Shown here piece after piece: positions 44,569 to 53,190 of a DNA stretch of 64,000 bases. The notes below the pieces were generated by a model, which was given only the letters and a program-made list of their open reading frames with translations, did not search any database and was not told the origin of the DNA. This stretch comes from Nitrospirota bacterium (GTDB lineage: Bacteria > Nitrospirota > UBA9217). The stretch's first letter is position 1. Every line of letters starts with the position of its first letter. Made by a program: the position numbers and the translations under genes. The DNA lies in contig JAOUEV010000001.1 of the NCBI GenBank assembly GCA_029858565.1, forward strand, positions 1-64,000, written 5' to 3'.

Positions 44569-45549
44569 ATGCCTAAAAGAAATAATCAGGAATGGCTTCT
44601 TGTCTTTTACAGCGTGCCAGCCCATCCGGTAAGCGCCAGGATGAAAATATGGAGAAAGCTGGCAAAGGCCGGAGCTGTTCAACTCAAGGGAGCGGTCTAT
44701 CTGCTTCCGGCCAGCGACGAGCATGAGGAGCTTCTTCAGTGGCTCATCGGCGAGGTGCGGTCCATGGGAGGAGACGGCGCATTTGTCCGGACCGCAGAGA
44801 TCAGGACCATGGCTGAAGCGGACATCCGAAGTCTTTTCCTTCAGCAGACCGAGCAGGAAATCTCCAAGCTCGAGAAGGATCTCGTGGTCGTGGAGAGAAA
44901 GGTGCAAAGCTTCAGAAAAGGGACGAAACCAAAAGACGCCGGAAGTGTTGTCACTGCTCTGGGAAAGATCGTCAAGGAGTACGAAGGCATATCCCGCCGT
45001 GACTTCTTTTCCTCCCATTCAGTCGGGGCGCTGAAAAAGCGCCTTCAGGCGGCTGAGTCTGGTCTCAAGAGCGAGGGAGCGGGTTTCCGCGAAGTGACGG
45101 CGCCGATAGCGCTCAGGCGGGTTGAGGACTACCAGCGCCGCATCTGGGCGACCCGGAAGAATCCCTTTGTGGACCGGATGGCATCGGCCTGGCTCATTCA
45201 GCGGTTCATCGATGCGAAGGCAGCGTTCCGGTTCGTTGATGAGAAAGAGGTCCTGCGCCTCGGCCCGGGTATGGTCGCCTTTGATGTCCATGGCGGAGAG
45301 TTCACGCATCACGGAGAACTCTGCACATTTGAAGTGCTGGTGAAGGCCTTCGGGATCAAGGACAAGGCCGTCAGCAGAATCGCGGAGATCGTGCATGATC
45401 TCGATCTGAAGGATGACAAGTACCAGAGGCCGGAGACGACCGGCGTGGAGGACATCCTCGCAGGCATCCGCAGGACGGCGAAAGATGATGCCGACGGCCT
45501 GGAACGGGGCATGGCCGTGTTCGAGATGCTCTACCGATCCAGGTCGTGA
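44569..45549 (+). CDS. chrB: Chromate-resistance regulatory protein ChrB
   Basis: A 326-residue protein. The N-terminal domain (WLLVFYSVPAHPVSARMKIW, AVQLKGAVYLLP) and C-terminal domain (RRIWATRKNPFVDRMASAWL, FIDAKAAFRFVDE, THHGELCTFEVLVKAFGI) match ChrB. In other bacteria ChrB acts as a chromate-responsive regulator of the chr operon. The track start 59 codons upstream is rejected; ATG 44569 has CAGGAG. The following chrA is broken, so any regulation may now be without a transporter target here. Confidence 0.9.
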   Translation: MPKRNNQEWLLVFYSVPAHPVSARMKIWRKLAKAGAVQLKGAVYLLPASDEHEELLQWLIGEVRSMGGDGAFVRTAEIRTMAEADIRSLFLQQTEQEISKLEKDLVVVERKVQSFRKGTKPKDAGSVVTALGKIVKEYEGISRRDFFSSHSVGALKKRLQAAESGLKSEGAGFREVTAPIALRRVEDYQRRIWATRKNPFVDRMASAWLIQRFIDAKAAFRFVDEKEVLRLGPGMVAFDVHGGEFTHHGELCTFEVLVKAFGIKDKAVSRIAEIVHDLDLKDDKYQRPETTGVEDILAGIRRTAKDDADGLERGMAVFEMLYRSRS

Positions 45550-45550
45550 C

Positions 45551-45784
45551 ATGGCCGACAGAAAGAGAATATCCATGCCAGGTGAACAGATCTCCTTTCG
45601 GGACGCTTTGAAGTACTGGTTCAAGCCCGGTCTCATCGGTTATCCCCGACTCCGGCGGCTACGAATGGTACGCGCTTGTCGCTTCTCTCGCAGTATTCGC
45701 CGGGATGGCGCGATTCAAGTGGGGCATGTACCGGTCATTTTCGGATCAGCGTTTGCCGGATTCCTGTGGAAGATGATCGTTTGA
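45551..45784 (+). pseudogene. chrA: Remnant of chromate transporter ChrA
   Basis: Directly after chrB, a 77-codon frame begins MADRKRISMPGEQISFRDAL, continuing KYWFKPGLI, like the start of ChrA. The end HVPVIFGSAFAGFLWKMIV resembles the end of ChrA. Between them, in another frame, GGYEWYALVASLAVFAGMARFKW looks like the last ChrA membrane region. The central few hundred codons of a normal ChrA (about 400 residues) are missing and two frame changes are needed, so the transporter should be dead. Confidence 0.7.
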
Positions 45785-45817
45785 ACATGCAATTGCAGGA
45801 ACGAAGGAGGATTGAAT

Positions 45818-46102
45818 ATGCCGCCCGTACCAGGACATGTAAAATCGAGTTTGGAAAGAACAGGGAAGGAATATAAGGAGGTTCATGAGTGGCTGGATAT
45901 GGACCCCGAGAACAAGGCCGCCCGACATGACATCACAAAGATACACGAATACGGCACGATGATCGAGCAGAAGTACGGCGTCGAAGCGCGGCAGGAATAT
46001 ATCAGGCATCTTCACGACGATATGAAGGCCAAGTTCAGCCATCTGCAGCATGATTTTGAGAAACAGATAGCCGATACGCTCGATTATTTCGGGGTGAAGT
46101 AA
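45818..46102 (+). CDS. Conserved small His-rich protein, unknown function
   Basis: A 94-residue soluble helical protein rich in His and acidic residues (VHEWLDMDPENKAARHDITK, EYIRHLHDDMKAKFSHLQHD). The HEW...RH...H pattern could bind metal. ATG 45818 with GAAGGAGG is preferred to TTG 45812. It sits between the chrA remnant and an HD-domain gene. Confidence 0.75.
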   Translation: MPPVPGHVKSSLERTGKEYKEVHEWLDMDPENKAARHDITKIHEYGTMIEQKYGVEARQEYIRHLHDDMKAKFSHLQHDFEKQIADTLDYFGVK

Positions 46103-46121
46103 CCGGAGGGAGGGCGAGGCA

Positions 46122-46676
46122 ATGGGTTACGCGATAGAGAAGATAGATATCGATGTACTGCGGACAGCAGGGATGTCCGAGGAAGACATTACGCATAGTG
46201 TTCAGGTGGCTGAAAAGGCCCTCGAAATTGCCGGGCGCATCCACAACAACGAGATCGACCAGGAACTGGTGGGGAAGGGCGCGCTCTTTCATGACCTCGG
46301 CAAGGCAAAGACGCATGAGATGGAGCACGGCAAGATCGGGGCGGAGCTTGGCTGCAGGTTGGGGCTGTCCCGGGAAATATGCGACATCATGGAAAAGCAC
46401 ATCCGGGGCGGATTAACAGAGTCTGAGGCCAGGGAGCTGGGTTTACCCGTCAAGGACTACACCCTGAGCCGGCTGGAAGAGCGGATCGTGATCTATGCTG
46501 ACCGGCTGGTTGACATCATCTATGACGGGATAGCAGCGGTCAAGGCAGAGCGGGATGCCGAAGACCGATTTGAAGAGATACTCCGGGCTTATCCGAAATA
46601 CGGCAAGAACGAGGTCACGCTCACGCGGTATCTTGGTTATCACCGCGAGATCCAGGGATTGATGAAGCAAACCTAA
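46122..46676 (+). CDS. HD-domain phosphohydrolase-like protein
   Basis: A 184-residue HD-superfamily protein. The metal motif LFHDLGKAKTHEMEHG and earlier His (VQVAEKALEIAGRIH) are present, and YADRLVDIIYDG supplies the later Asp. It resembles small archaeal and bacterial HDIG proteins that act on nucleotides or nucleic acids. Substrate unknown. It starts 19 bases after the preceding gene with GGAGGGAGG. Confidence 0.85.
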   Translation: MGYAIEKIDIDVLRTAGMSEEDITHSVQVAEKALEIAGRIHNNEIDQELVGKGALFHDLGKAKTHEMEHGKIGAELGCRLGLSREICDIMEKHIRGGLTESEARELGLPVKDYTLSRLEERIVIYADRLVDIIYDGIAAVKAERDAEDRFEEILRAYPKYGKNEVTLTRYLGYHREIQGLMKQT

Positions 46677-46682
46677 AGGAGC

Positions 46683-46805
46683 GTGCCACATGAAAAGGAC
46701 GATCACGCGATCAATGCCGCCGAGTGGATCGTGTACGATGCGCTCTATGCCTACTGTCAGGAGATGGTCGCGAAAGGGAAGTCCCATGGCGCATTCGCGG
46801 CGTGA
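46683..46805 (+). CDS. Small ORF between the HD protein and the MFS transporter
   Basis: GTG 46683 to TGA 46805 encodes 40 residues (HEKDDHAINAAEWIVYDALY, continuing AYCQEMVAKGKSHGAF), too short for the ORF track. The composition is convincingly protein-like. AAGGAG is only one or two bases before the GTG, so the start is poor. The frame is the same as the HD gene and follows its TAA directly, so it may be a former C-terminal part cut off by a stop. It overlaps the MFS start by 20 bases. Confidence 0.5.
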   Translation: MPHEKDDHAINAAEWIVYDALYAYCQEMVAKGKSHGAFAA

Positions 46806-47991
46806 TGTGTTGTTCCTTTTTGCCGCGCGGAGCACGCGGCTCTTTGCCTATGGCGCGATCTCGGTCGTACTCGCCCTCTATCTCCATGCCGCAGGCCTCT
46901 CGGGCGCCGAGATAGGCCTTCTTTTCACGCTGACCCTTGCAGGCGACGCCGGCATCTCGCTGTGGATCACGACCGCTGCGGACCGGATCGGGAGGAGGAA
47001 GATGCTGCTCCTCGGCGCGGGGCTCATGATCGCCGCCGGCATCGCGTTCAGTCTGACCAACAACATCGTTGTGCTGATGATCGCGGGCATCATCGGCGTC
47101 ATAAGCCCGAGCGGGAACGAGATCGGCCCGTTCCTTTCCCTGGAACAGGCGGCCCTTTCACAGCTTCTTCCCGCCGAGAACCGCACCAGGGCCTTCGGAT
47201 GGTACAACCTCGCCGGCTCGCTGGCGACGGCCTGCGGCGCGCTGACAGGGGGAGGCCTGTCCAGCGGTCTGCAGCATGCGGGCCTTTCCGAACTGGCGTC
47301 CTATCGTGCCGTGCTTCAGCTCTATGCGCTGTGCGGATTCGGCCTTGTCGCCCTGTTCCTCATGCTCTCGCCGGAAGTGGAGACCGAGGTCGCGCCGGCG
47401 CAGCAGCGTCTGTTCGGCCTCCACAGGTCAAAAGGGGTAGTTCTGCGTCTTTCCGCCCTGTTCAGCCTTGATGCGTTTGCCGGCGGATTCGTGATCCAAA
47501 GCATGGTCGCCTACTGGTTCCACGTCAAGTTCGGGCTCGACGCGGGCCTTCTGGGAGGGATCTTCTTCGGAGCCAATGTCCTTGCAGGGGTGTCGGCGCT
47601 CCTTGCAGCACGGATCGCGGCGCGGATCGGCCTGATCAACACCATGGTCTTCACCCACATACCGTCGAATGTGCTCTTGTGTCTCGTCCCGTTCATGCCC
47701 GGCCCGGGATGGGCTGTGGCGGTGCTGATGCTTCGCTTCAGCATCTCACAGATGGACGTGCCCACGCGCCAGTCCTACACCATGGCCGTGGTAGCCCCGG
47801 ACGAGCGGTCTGCCGCTTCGGGGATAACGACCATAGCCCGTTCGCTGGGTGCGGCGGTCTCGCCTTCCCTGGCGGGGGTCCTGCTTGCCAGCCCGGCGCT
47901 CCTGGCCGCGCCCTTTCTGGTCGCGGGGGGCCTCAAGATCGTCTATGACCTGCTGTTGTACAAGAGTTTCCGGGATGCAGATATTCGGTGA
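46786..47991 (+). CDS. Major facilitator superfamily transporter
   Basis: A 401-residue transporter with about 12 membrane segments. The loop 2-3 MFS motif is visible as TTAADRIGRRKMLLLGAG. The track start 32 codons earlier lies in another gene frame; ATG 46786 has AAAGGGA. The family is drug-exporter-like, but the substrate cannot be told. It is the last gene of the run from chrB. Confidence 0.88.
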   Translation: MAHSRRDVLFLFAARSTRLFAYGAISVVLALYLHAAGLSGAEIGLLFTLTLAGDAGISLWITTAADRIGRRKMLLLGAGLMIAAGIAFSLTNNIVVLMIAGIIGVISPSGNEIGPFLSLEQAALSQLLPAENRTRAFGWYNLAGSLATACGALTGGGLSSGLQHAGLSELASYRAVLQLYALCGFGLVALFLMLSPEVETEVAPAQQRLFGLHRSKGVVLRLSALFSLDAFAGGFVIQSMVAYWFHVKFGLDAGLLGGIFFGANVLAGVSALLAARIAARIGLINTMVFTHIPSNVLLCLVPFMPGPGWAVAVLMLRFSISQMDVPTRQSYTMAVVAPDERSAASGITTIARSLGAAVSPSLAGVLLASPALLAAPFLVAGGLKIVYDLLLYKSFRDADIR

Positions 47992-48009
47992 GCCTGCTGA
48001 TGATTCGGT

Positions 48010-48540
48010 TCAGCGTGCGGCAAGGATGCCGTCAATGTCCGCGGCGATCTCTTTCCCGATGCCGGGCCGGAATCCGGGGTAGGTGGTCCTGATGAGGTGG
48101 CTGCGGTCAATAATGACGGTCGCGGGAATGCGTGTGATACCATAGGCCTTGTACGCGCTGCCGTCGTCAATGAGCAGCCGATAGGTCATGCCGTGCTTGC
48201 CGGCGAATGCCTTTACCCGTGCCGTTGCATCGCTTTCCTTGTTCACGCTGATACCGATGACGACGACGCCTTTGTCTTGATACGCGCGATGGAGCGCTTC
48301 AAGCTCCGTCATTGCGTCCTTGCAGGGGCCGCACCAGGTTGCCCAGAAATCGAGCACGATCGCCTTGCCGGAGAAGTCTGTGAGCGCTACGGGGCTGCTC
48401 TCGGTGTCCCTGAGGGAGAATGCCGGTGCCGGATTGCCGGGGATCGCCGGCTGCTGCGACCCTGTCTGGGTGCAGCCGAGCAGGAGGATCAGTGCGGAAA
48501 GGAAAATGGTTCTTCCGGTTGATCTGTATCGAAGGTTCAT
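48010..48540 (-). CDS. TlpA-like thioredoxin lipoprotein
   Basis: A 176-residue protein with a lipoprotein signal ending LLLGC and a thioredoxin fold: FSGKAIVLDFWATWCGPCKD holds the WCGPC active site, and ITRIPATVIID the cis-Pro. It is probably anchored in the periplasm, where it reduces apocytochromes or other disulphides with electrons from CcdA. ATG 48540 leaves the best signal peptide. Confidence 0.92.
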   Translation of the reverse strand: MNLRYRSTGRTIFLSALILLLGCTQTGSQQPAIPGNPAPAFSLRDTESSPVALTDFSGKAIVLDFWATWCGPCKDAMTELEALHRAYQDKGVVVIGISVNKESDATARVKAFAGKHGMTYRLLIDDGSAYKAYGITRIPATVIIDRSHLIRTTYPGFRPGIGKEIAADIDGILAAR

Positions 48541-48632
48541 GGTTAACCATATACCACGGGGAAAAAAAGACAAGCACATCGACTGCCGCGAATTCAATTG
48601 CATTTCCTTGCATCACTCGGTAGAATTCCCCA

Positions 48633-50084
48633 ATGCTTTTTCAATGGACATACGGCTTCCTCCTCTCCGCTATCCTGCTCCTGACTGGATGCGGTGCCGG
48701 CTATCGTATCGGCGCTGCTGATCCGGGGGACAGCACGCTCGCGGCCAACGGGGATCCCGCTGCACTGGAGACCGGCGGTCCGGCCGATCCTGCGGCCATG
48801 CAGAACGGGAACAATGGCGCTGATGCTCCGGCTATCGACGCGGTAACAGCCGCGGACGGCGTTGTGGAGAGCGATGATGATGGCACGGCCGAGGAAGGTC
48901 CGCTCGATACTGCGCTGGAACTGGTCGAATCTGCCCGCGAACTCTGGGCCGGCGGCGACCGCGATCGCGCCATGGAAGCCCTTGACCAGGCCTATTCAGG
49001 GCTGTTGAACGCGCCGGTAGACGGTAACGACAAGGAGCTTCAGCAGCAGAAGGACGACCTCCGGTTCATGATCTCAAAGCGCCTGACGGAGATCTACTCC
49101 ACGCGCTATACCACGGCGAACGGTACGCACAAGGCGATACCGATCGTGGTGAACGAGCATGTGGAACGGGAGATCCGGTTGTTCCAGACGCTGGAAAGGG
49201 ATTTCTTCCTGGAATCCTACCAGCGGTCAGGCAGATACCGCGACATGATCCTCAAGATGCTCCGTGAGGCAGGAGTGCCCGAGGACATCGCCTGGCTGCC
49301 GCTCATTGAGAGCGGCTTCAAGGTGCGGGCGCTCTCGCGGGCGCGGGCGCTGGGACTCTGGCAGTTCATCCCGTCCACAGGATACAAGTTCGGCCTGAAG
49401 CGTACGGATTGGGTCGATGAACGCCTGGACCCGGAAAAGGCGACTGCGGCGGCCATTGCCTATTTGAAGGAACTGCACCAGATGTTCGGTGACTGGGCCA
49501 CGGTGCTTGCCGCATACAACTGCGGTGAGGGCGCGGTACTCCGGGCCATCCGCACGCAGAAGGTAAACTACCTGGATAATTTCTGGGATCTCTACGAGCG
49601 TCTGCCGCGCGAGACCGCGCGGTATTACCCGCGGTTCCTGGCGACCATTGCGATCATCAAGGAACCGGAGAAATACGGATTCACACTCGGCGAGCTTGAA
49701 CGTCCCGTCCCATTTGAGGTCGTTCCCATTTCCAAGCCGGTAAACCTGCAAAAACTGGCGGAGAAGATCGACTGTTCCGTCGAGGACCTGTCAGCGCTCA
49801 ATCCCGAGCTGCGCTATCTGGCGACGCCGGGCGCTTCCTACGATCTCAAGGTCCCGGTCGGGAAGGCAGCGCTCACCATCGCATCGGTAGACGCCCTTCC
49901 CAAGTACTCGCCGCCCAAGCCCGCCTATGTTGTTCATCGGGTAAGGCGGGGAGAGACGCTCTCGACAATTGCCCACCGCTATCGCACCAGTGTCCAGCGC
50001 ATTATGGACGCGAACAACCTCCGTTCGGGCCGCATGATCCGCGCGGGCAGGAAGCTCAAGATCCCCCTTACGCACGCGTCATAA
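48633..50084 (+). CDS. MltD-like lytic transglycosylase with LysM domain
   Basis: A 483-residue lipoprotein (signal ending LLTGC). A low-complexity acidic linker runs to about residue 100. The SLT domain lies at about 210-330, with the catalytic Glu in LPLIESGFKVRALSRARALG, then GLWQFIPSTG and LAAYNCGEGAVLRAIR. A LysM domain lies at about 432-478 (VHRVRRGETLSTIAHRYRTS). It cleaves peptidoglycan at the outer-membrane inner face. MltD of E. coli has more LysM repeats. Confidence 0.93.
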   Translation: MLFQWTYGFLLSAILLLTGCGAGYRIGAADPGDSTLAANGDPAALETGGPADPAAMQNGNNGADAPAIDAVTAADGVVESDDDGTAEEGPLDTALELVESARELWAGGDRDRAMEALDQAYSGLLNAPVDGNDKELQQQKDDLRFMISKRLTEIYSTRYTTANGTHKAIPIVVNEHVEREIRLFQTLERDFFLESYQRSGRYRDMILKMLREAGVPEDIAWLPLIESGFKVRALSRARALGLWQFIPSTGYKFGLKRTDWVDERLDPEKATAAAIAYLKELHQMFGDWATVLAAYNCGEGAVLRAIRTQKVNYLDNFWDLYERLPRETARYYPRFLATIAIIKEPEKYGFTLGELERPVPFEVVPISKPVNLQKLAEKIDCSVEDLSALNPELRYLATPGASYDLKVPVGKAALTIASVDALPKYSPPKPAYVVHRVRRGETLSTIAHRYRTSVQRIMDANNLRSGRMIRAGRKLKIPLTHAS

Positions 50085-50211
50085 TAATCTCCAGGACATT
50101 CAACGCGGTTTTGCGCAGAACTTACGATGATTTCCTGTGAAAGCGCTTACAGCATTCACCAGGACAGGATCATCATCTTGTGTCGGTGTTGAGGATCCCT
50201 TTTTTTGCAGA

Positions 50212-51390
50212 TCACGCATATTCTCCTGCGGCATGGGCTGAGGCCCAGGCCCAGTGCAGGTTATATCCTCCCAGCTCTCCTGTCACATCCATCACCTCTC
50301 CGATAAAGTAAAGCCCCGGCACTTTTTTTGCTTCCATGGTCTTTGATGACAGCTCATCGGTATGCACGCCGCCTGCGGTAACTTCCGCGATCCTGTATCC
50401 CTCGGTTCCCGCCGGTATGATCTTCCAGTTATGGAGACGGTCGGCAAGTTCCCGCAGATCCTTGTTCGAGCATTCGGTGATCGGCCATGCCGCGAACGAT
50501 GGGTCGAGCCAGGTCTGGACGAACCGTTTTGGAAGCAATTGACCAAGAAAATTTCCTACAGCCATGCGGCTTTGGCGCTTATCCTGAAAGCGCTCGTAAA
50601 TATCCCGGTCCGGAAGAAGGTTGATGTTCACCGGTGCGTTCGGTTCCCAGTAGAGCGATGCCTGGAGCACTGCAGGACCGCTCAGCCCCTTGTGCGTGAA
50701 CAGTATATTGCCCCGATAGGTCTTGCCCCCGCAGGCAACGGAAGCGTCCAGGGAAATACCCGCGCATTCTCTGAACCGTTTTTGCGCCGGGCCGGGGAAA
50801 AGCAGTGGCACGAGCGCGGGCCGGGGAGGAACCAGCTCAAGGCCGAATTGCCGGGCGATCTCATGGCCAAATGAGCTTGCACCGAGGTTTTCATAGGACA
50901 GACCTCCGGTGGCGATGACAAGCGACCGTGATTGAAACGCGCCCTTTCCGGTTGTGACCGTGAAACCCCCTTCTTGAACAATACGATGAACAGGACAGTC
51001 GAGATTGATCACAACGCCTGCGGAAGTGCATTCCCGTTCAAGCATGGCGATAATATCCTTTGCACTATCCCGGCAGAACATCTGACCCGCCTCTTTTTCA
51101 TAGTAGGCGATATGGTGCAGGGCAACGAGTGACAGCATGTCCCGGGGCGTGAACCGGGCAAGGGCTGATTTGCAGAAATTGGGATTTCTGGATCGATAAT
51201 GCTCTGCCGCAGCGTTCAGGTTCGTAAAGTTGCATCGACCCCCTCCTGAGATCCGCACCTTGGACCCTGTGCGGCTGGCATGATCCAGCACCAGCACGGA
51301 CCGGCCCCGTCCGGCGCAAAGAGCGGCACAGAACATCCCGGCTGCGCCGGCGCCGATGATGATAACGTCGCTTTTCTCATCTGCCTTCAT
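50212..51390 (-). CDS. BaiN/HI0933-family flavoprotein
   Basis: A 392-residue FAD-binding protein. It starts with the dinucleotide-binding motif DVIIIGAGAAGMFCAALCAG. SGGGRCNFTNLNA follows, then LVIATGGLSYENLGASSFGH and the C-terminal GLYFIGEVMDVTGELGGYNL, all hallmarks of the HI0933 (YhiN/BaiN) family. Members may be NAD(P)H-dependent reductases; the physiological substrate is unclear. The track extends to 52023, but ATG 51390 with CAGGAGGAG is the real start. Confidence 0.92.
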   Translation of the reverse strand: MKADEKSDVIIIGAGAAGMFCAALCAGRGRSVLVLDHASRTGSKVRISGGGRCNFTNLNAAAEHYRSRNPNFCKSALARFTPRDMLSLVALHHIAYYEKEAGQMFCRDSAKDIIAMLERECTSAGVVINLDCPVHRIVQEGGFTVTTGKGAFQSRSLVIATGGLSYENLGASSFGHEIARQFGLELVPPRPALVPLLFPGPAQKRFRECAGISLDASVACGGKTYRGNILFTHKGLSGPAVLQASLYWEPNAPVNINLLPDRDIYERFQDKRQSRMAVGNFLGQLLPKRFVQTWLDPSFAAWPITECSNKDLRELADRLHNWKIIPAGTEGYRIAEVTAGGVHTDELSSKTMEAKKVPGLYFIGEVMDVTGELGGYNLHWAWASAHAAGEYA

Positions 51391-51491
51391 GCCGCTCCTC
51401 CTGGGTCTGGTCAACCTACCGCTAACGAGCAGTATCATAGCCCTTTCGGCAACCCTTGACAAGGCACCCGTTGACAGAAGTTGACCGGAGA

Positions 51492-51521
51492 CTGTCAGGT
51501 TACGCAGAAATATGGTATTAT
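51492..51521 (+). promoter_or_regulatory. Promoter for the hemerythrin gene
   Basis: CTGTCA (51492-51497) and TATTAT (51516-51521) with an 18-base spacer. The start near 51528 gives a short leader with CAGGAGGA. Confidence 0.45.
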
Positions 51522-51552
51522 AGAATCCATACATCATATCCAGGAGGACGTT

Positions 51553-51954
51553 ATGGCTTTTGAATGGACCACGGATCTTGCCACGGGTAATTCGGATATC
51601 GACAGACAGCACCAGGAGATGTTCAAACGTATCAACAATCTGCTCGATGCCTGCACCCAGCAGAAGGGGAAGGAAGAGATCGGGAAATTCTTGGGTTTTC
51701 TCGAGGATTATGTGGTAGAGCATTTTAATGCCGAGGAAAAAGTCATGACCGAACGTCACTATCCCGGTCTTGCCGCTCACAAGCAGGAGCATGAGCATTT
51801 CAAGCAGAGGATCGCCACGATCAAGAAGGAGTTCGTGGAATTCGGTGCGACCATCCATGTGGTCTTGCTGGCGATCCGGACCGCAGGCGACTGGCTGATC
51901 TCGCATATTCGAAAGACTGATAAGGCAATGGGCGCTTTTCTCAAGGGCGCATAA
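51553..51954 (+). CDS. Bacteriohemerythrin
   Basis: A 133-residue four-helix protein with the di-iron ligand pattern: IDRQHQEMF, VEHFNAEEKVM, HYPGLAAHKQEHEHF and ISHIRKTDKAM. It binds oxygen reversibly and may deliver or sense O2, or protect anaerobic enzymes. Single gene with its own promoter and terminator. ATG 51553 follows CAGGAGGA. Confidence 0.95.
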   Translation: MAFEWTTDLATGNSDIDRQHQEMFKRINNLLDACTQQKGKEEIGKFLGFLEDYVVEHFNAEEKVMTERHYPGLAAHKQEHEHFKQRIATIKKEFVEFGATIHVVLLAIRTAGDWLISHIRKTDKAMGAFLKGA

Positions 51955-51986
51955 GCAGGTCCCTGCAGTGTTCCAGAACGTATACC

Positions 51987-52020
51987 AAGCCGCTGAACAG
52001 GTTCTGTTCCGCGGCTTTTT
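51987..52020 (+). terminator. Intrinsic terminator after the hemerythrin gene
   Basis: AAGCCGCTGAACAG and CTGTTCCGCGGCTT pair over 14 positions with one mismatch and a three-base loop; TTTTT overlaps the end of the right arm. Confidence 0.9.
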
Positions 52021-52131
52021 CATTCAGCCCGAAATTCTCCATCATCTCGTTGCTTCGATCGGCCTTTTATGCTACCGTAGCCGCGTGACCCCTGCTGAAC
52101 CTGCGTTGGCAAGCGATGAGGAGGTTGAATC

Positions 52132-53103
52132 ATGTTCGTTCCCTGCATGAGAACTAAGTTTCAGACAGCCACGTTGTTCCTGCTCCTGGCTGCAGTCACA
52201 GGATGCGCTCCCTCGGTCATGTTCCAGCAGATCCAGCCGGGCCATCTGGGGGCCGGCCGCGACCTCGGCATTGCGGTCAGCGCGCCGGATTTCGAGGTCA
52301 ACCTGGACCTTGCGGGCTTGCGGGAACTCGCCGCGGTCAGAAAGAAGAACTCCCAGAACCAGGGAACTCCTGCGGATACCGAGCTTTTCGCTCCCCTGGT
52401 GGAGCGTGAGATGATGAAGAATATCACGGCCAATCCGGTCATCCGGCTGTCGACCTCGATCACCCACACGATCGCGGTCTCAGGCGCGCTCTATGTTCGC
52501 GATATCACGACCATACAGAAGGACGAGATCAAGCTCGAGAACCGGGTCGTTGACGTACGGGAGACCGCCACGGTGGACCGGGTGTTCGAACTGACATTGA
52601 ACTATCAGGTCATATCAGCCGCCACGGGGACCACGATATTCTCGGGAAAGCAGGAGGGCGTGCGATCGCAACGCGGCCAGGGAAAGACCGCGCAGGAGGC
52701 GGTCGAACGGTTCGAACCCTGGGAAGATGTGCTCGAAAGTCTTATTGCGCAGGAATCCGGAAAGATGCTGAGCAAGGTCCTTCCCCGCCAGGTCACGGTC
52801 ACGCGCAAGCTCAAGGAAGGCTCGTCAAAGGCGCTCCGGGCGTCGGTCGAGGTTGCAGTAAAGGAAGGGCTGGATCGCGCGTGGCCCCTCTGGCAAGCGA
52901 TCAAGGACAGCGGTGAACAGCTAGCTCCTGCCGACAGGTCCGCTCTATTCCACAACATGGGGGTCTATTATGAATCCAAGGATGATCTGGTCAACGCCCG
53001 GCTGTTCTTCGAACAATGCCTGGCTGCACAGGATGAGGAGTTGTGCCGCAAAGGTCAGGAACGGATAAAGAGCAGGGAAGAGGCTTTGGACACAGTAAGA
53101 TAA
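52132..53103 (+). CDS. Lipoprotein of unknown function
   Basis: A 323-residue protein with a lipoprotein signal ending AVTGC. The middle part is mostly beta (VIRLSTSITHTIAVSGALYV, DRVFELTLNYQVISAATGTT). The C-terminal part looks like a TPR pair (ALFHNMGVYYESKDDLVNAR, LFFEQCLAAQDEELC). This suggests an outer-membrane-anchored periplasmic protein that binds a partner. GAGGAGG is upstream; ATG 52147 is an alternative start. Confidence 0.75.
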   Translation: MFVPCMRTKFQTATLFLLLAAVTGCAPSVMFQQIQPGHLGAGRDLGIAVSAPDFEVNLDLAGLRELAAVRKKNSQNQGTPADTELFAPLVEREMMKNITANPVIRLSTSITHTIAVSGALYVRDITTIQKDEIKLENRVVDVRETATVDRVFELTLNYQVISAATGTTIFSGKQEGVRSQRGQGKTAQEAVERFEPWEDVLESLIAQESGKMLSKVLPRQVTVTRKLKEGSSKALRASVEVAVKEGLDRAWPLWQAIKDSGEQLAPADRSALFHNMGVYYESKDDLVNARLFFEQCLAAQDEELCRKGQERIKSREEALDTVR

Positions 53104-53190
53104 CCCAGGCCAAGAAGTCTAGACGAAGGGATTTTTGTTTGCATATCCGGGTGGTGCGGCCATGCAGGATCGCGTCCGCGCGGTCTGCAA

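Noticed and set aside
50212-52023. 603-residue reading of the flavoprotein gene
   Set aside because: The first 211 residues lie antisense to the hemerythrin gene; the FAD motif and a strong ribosome-binding site place the start at 51390.
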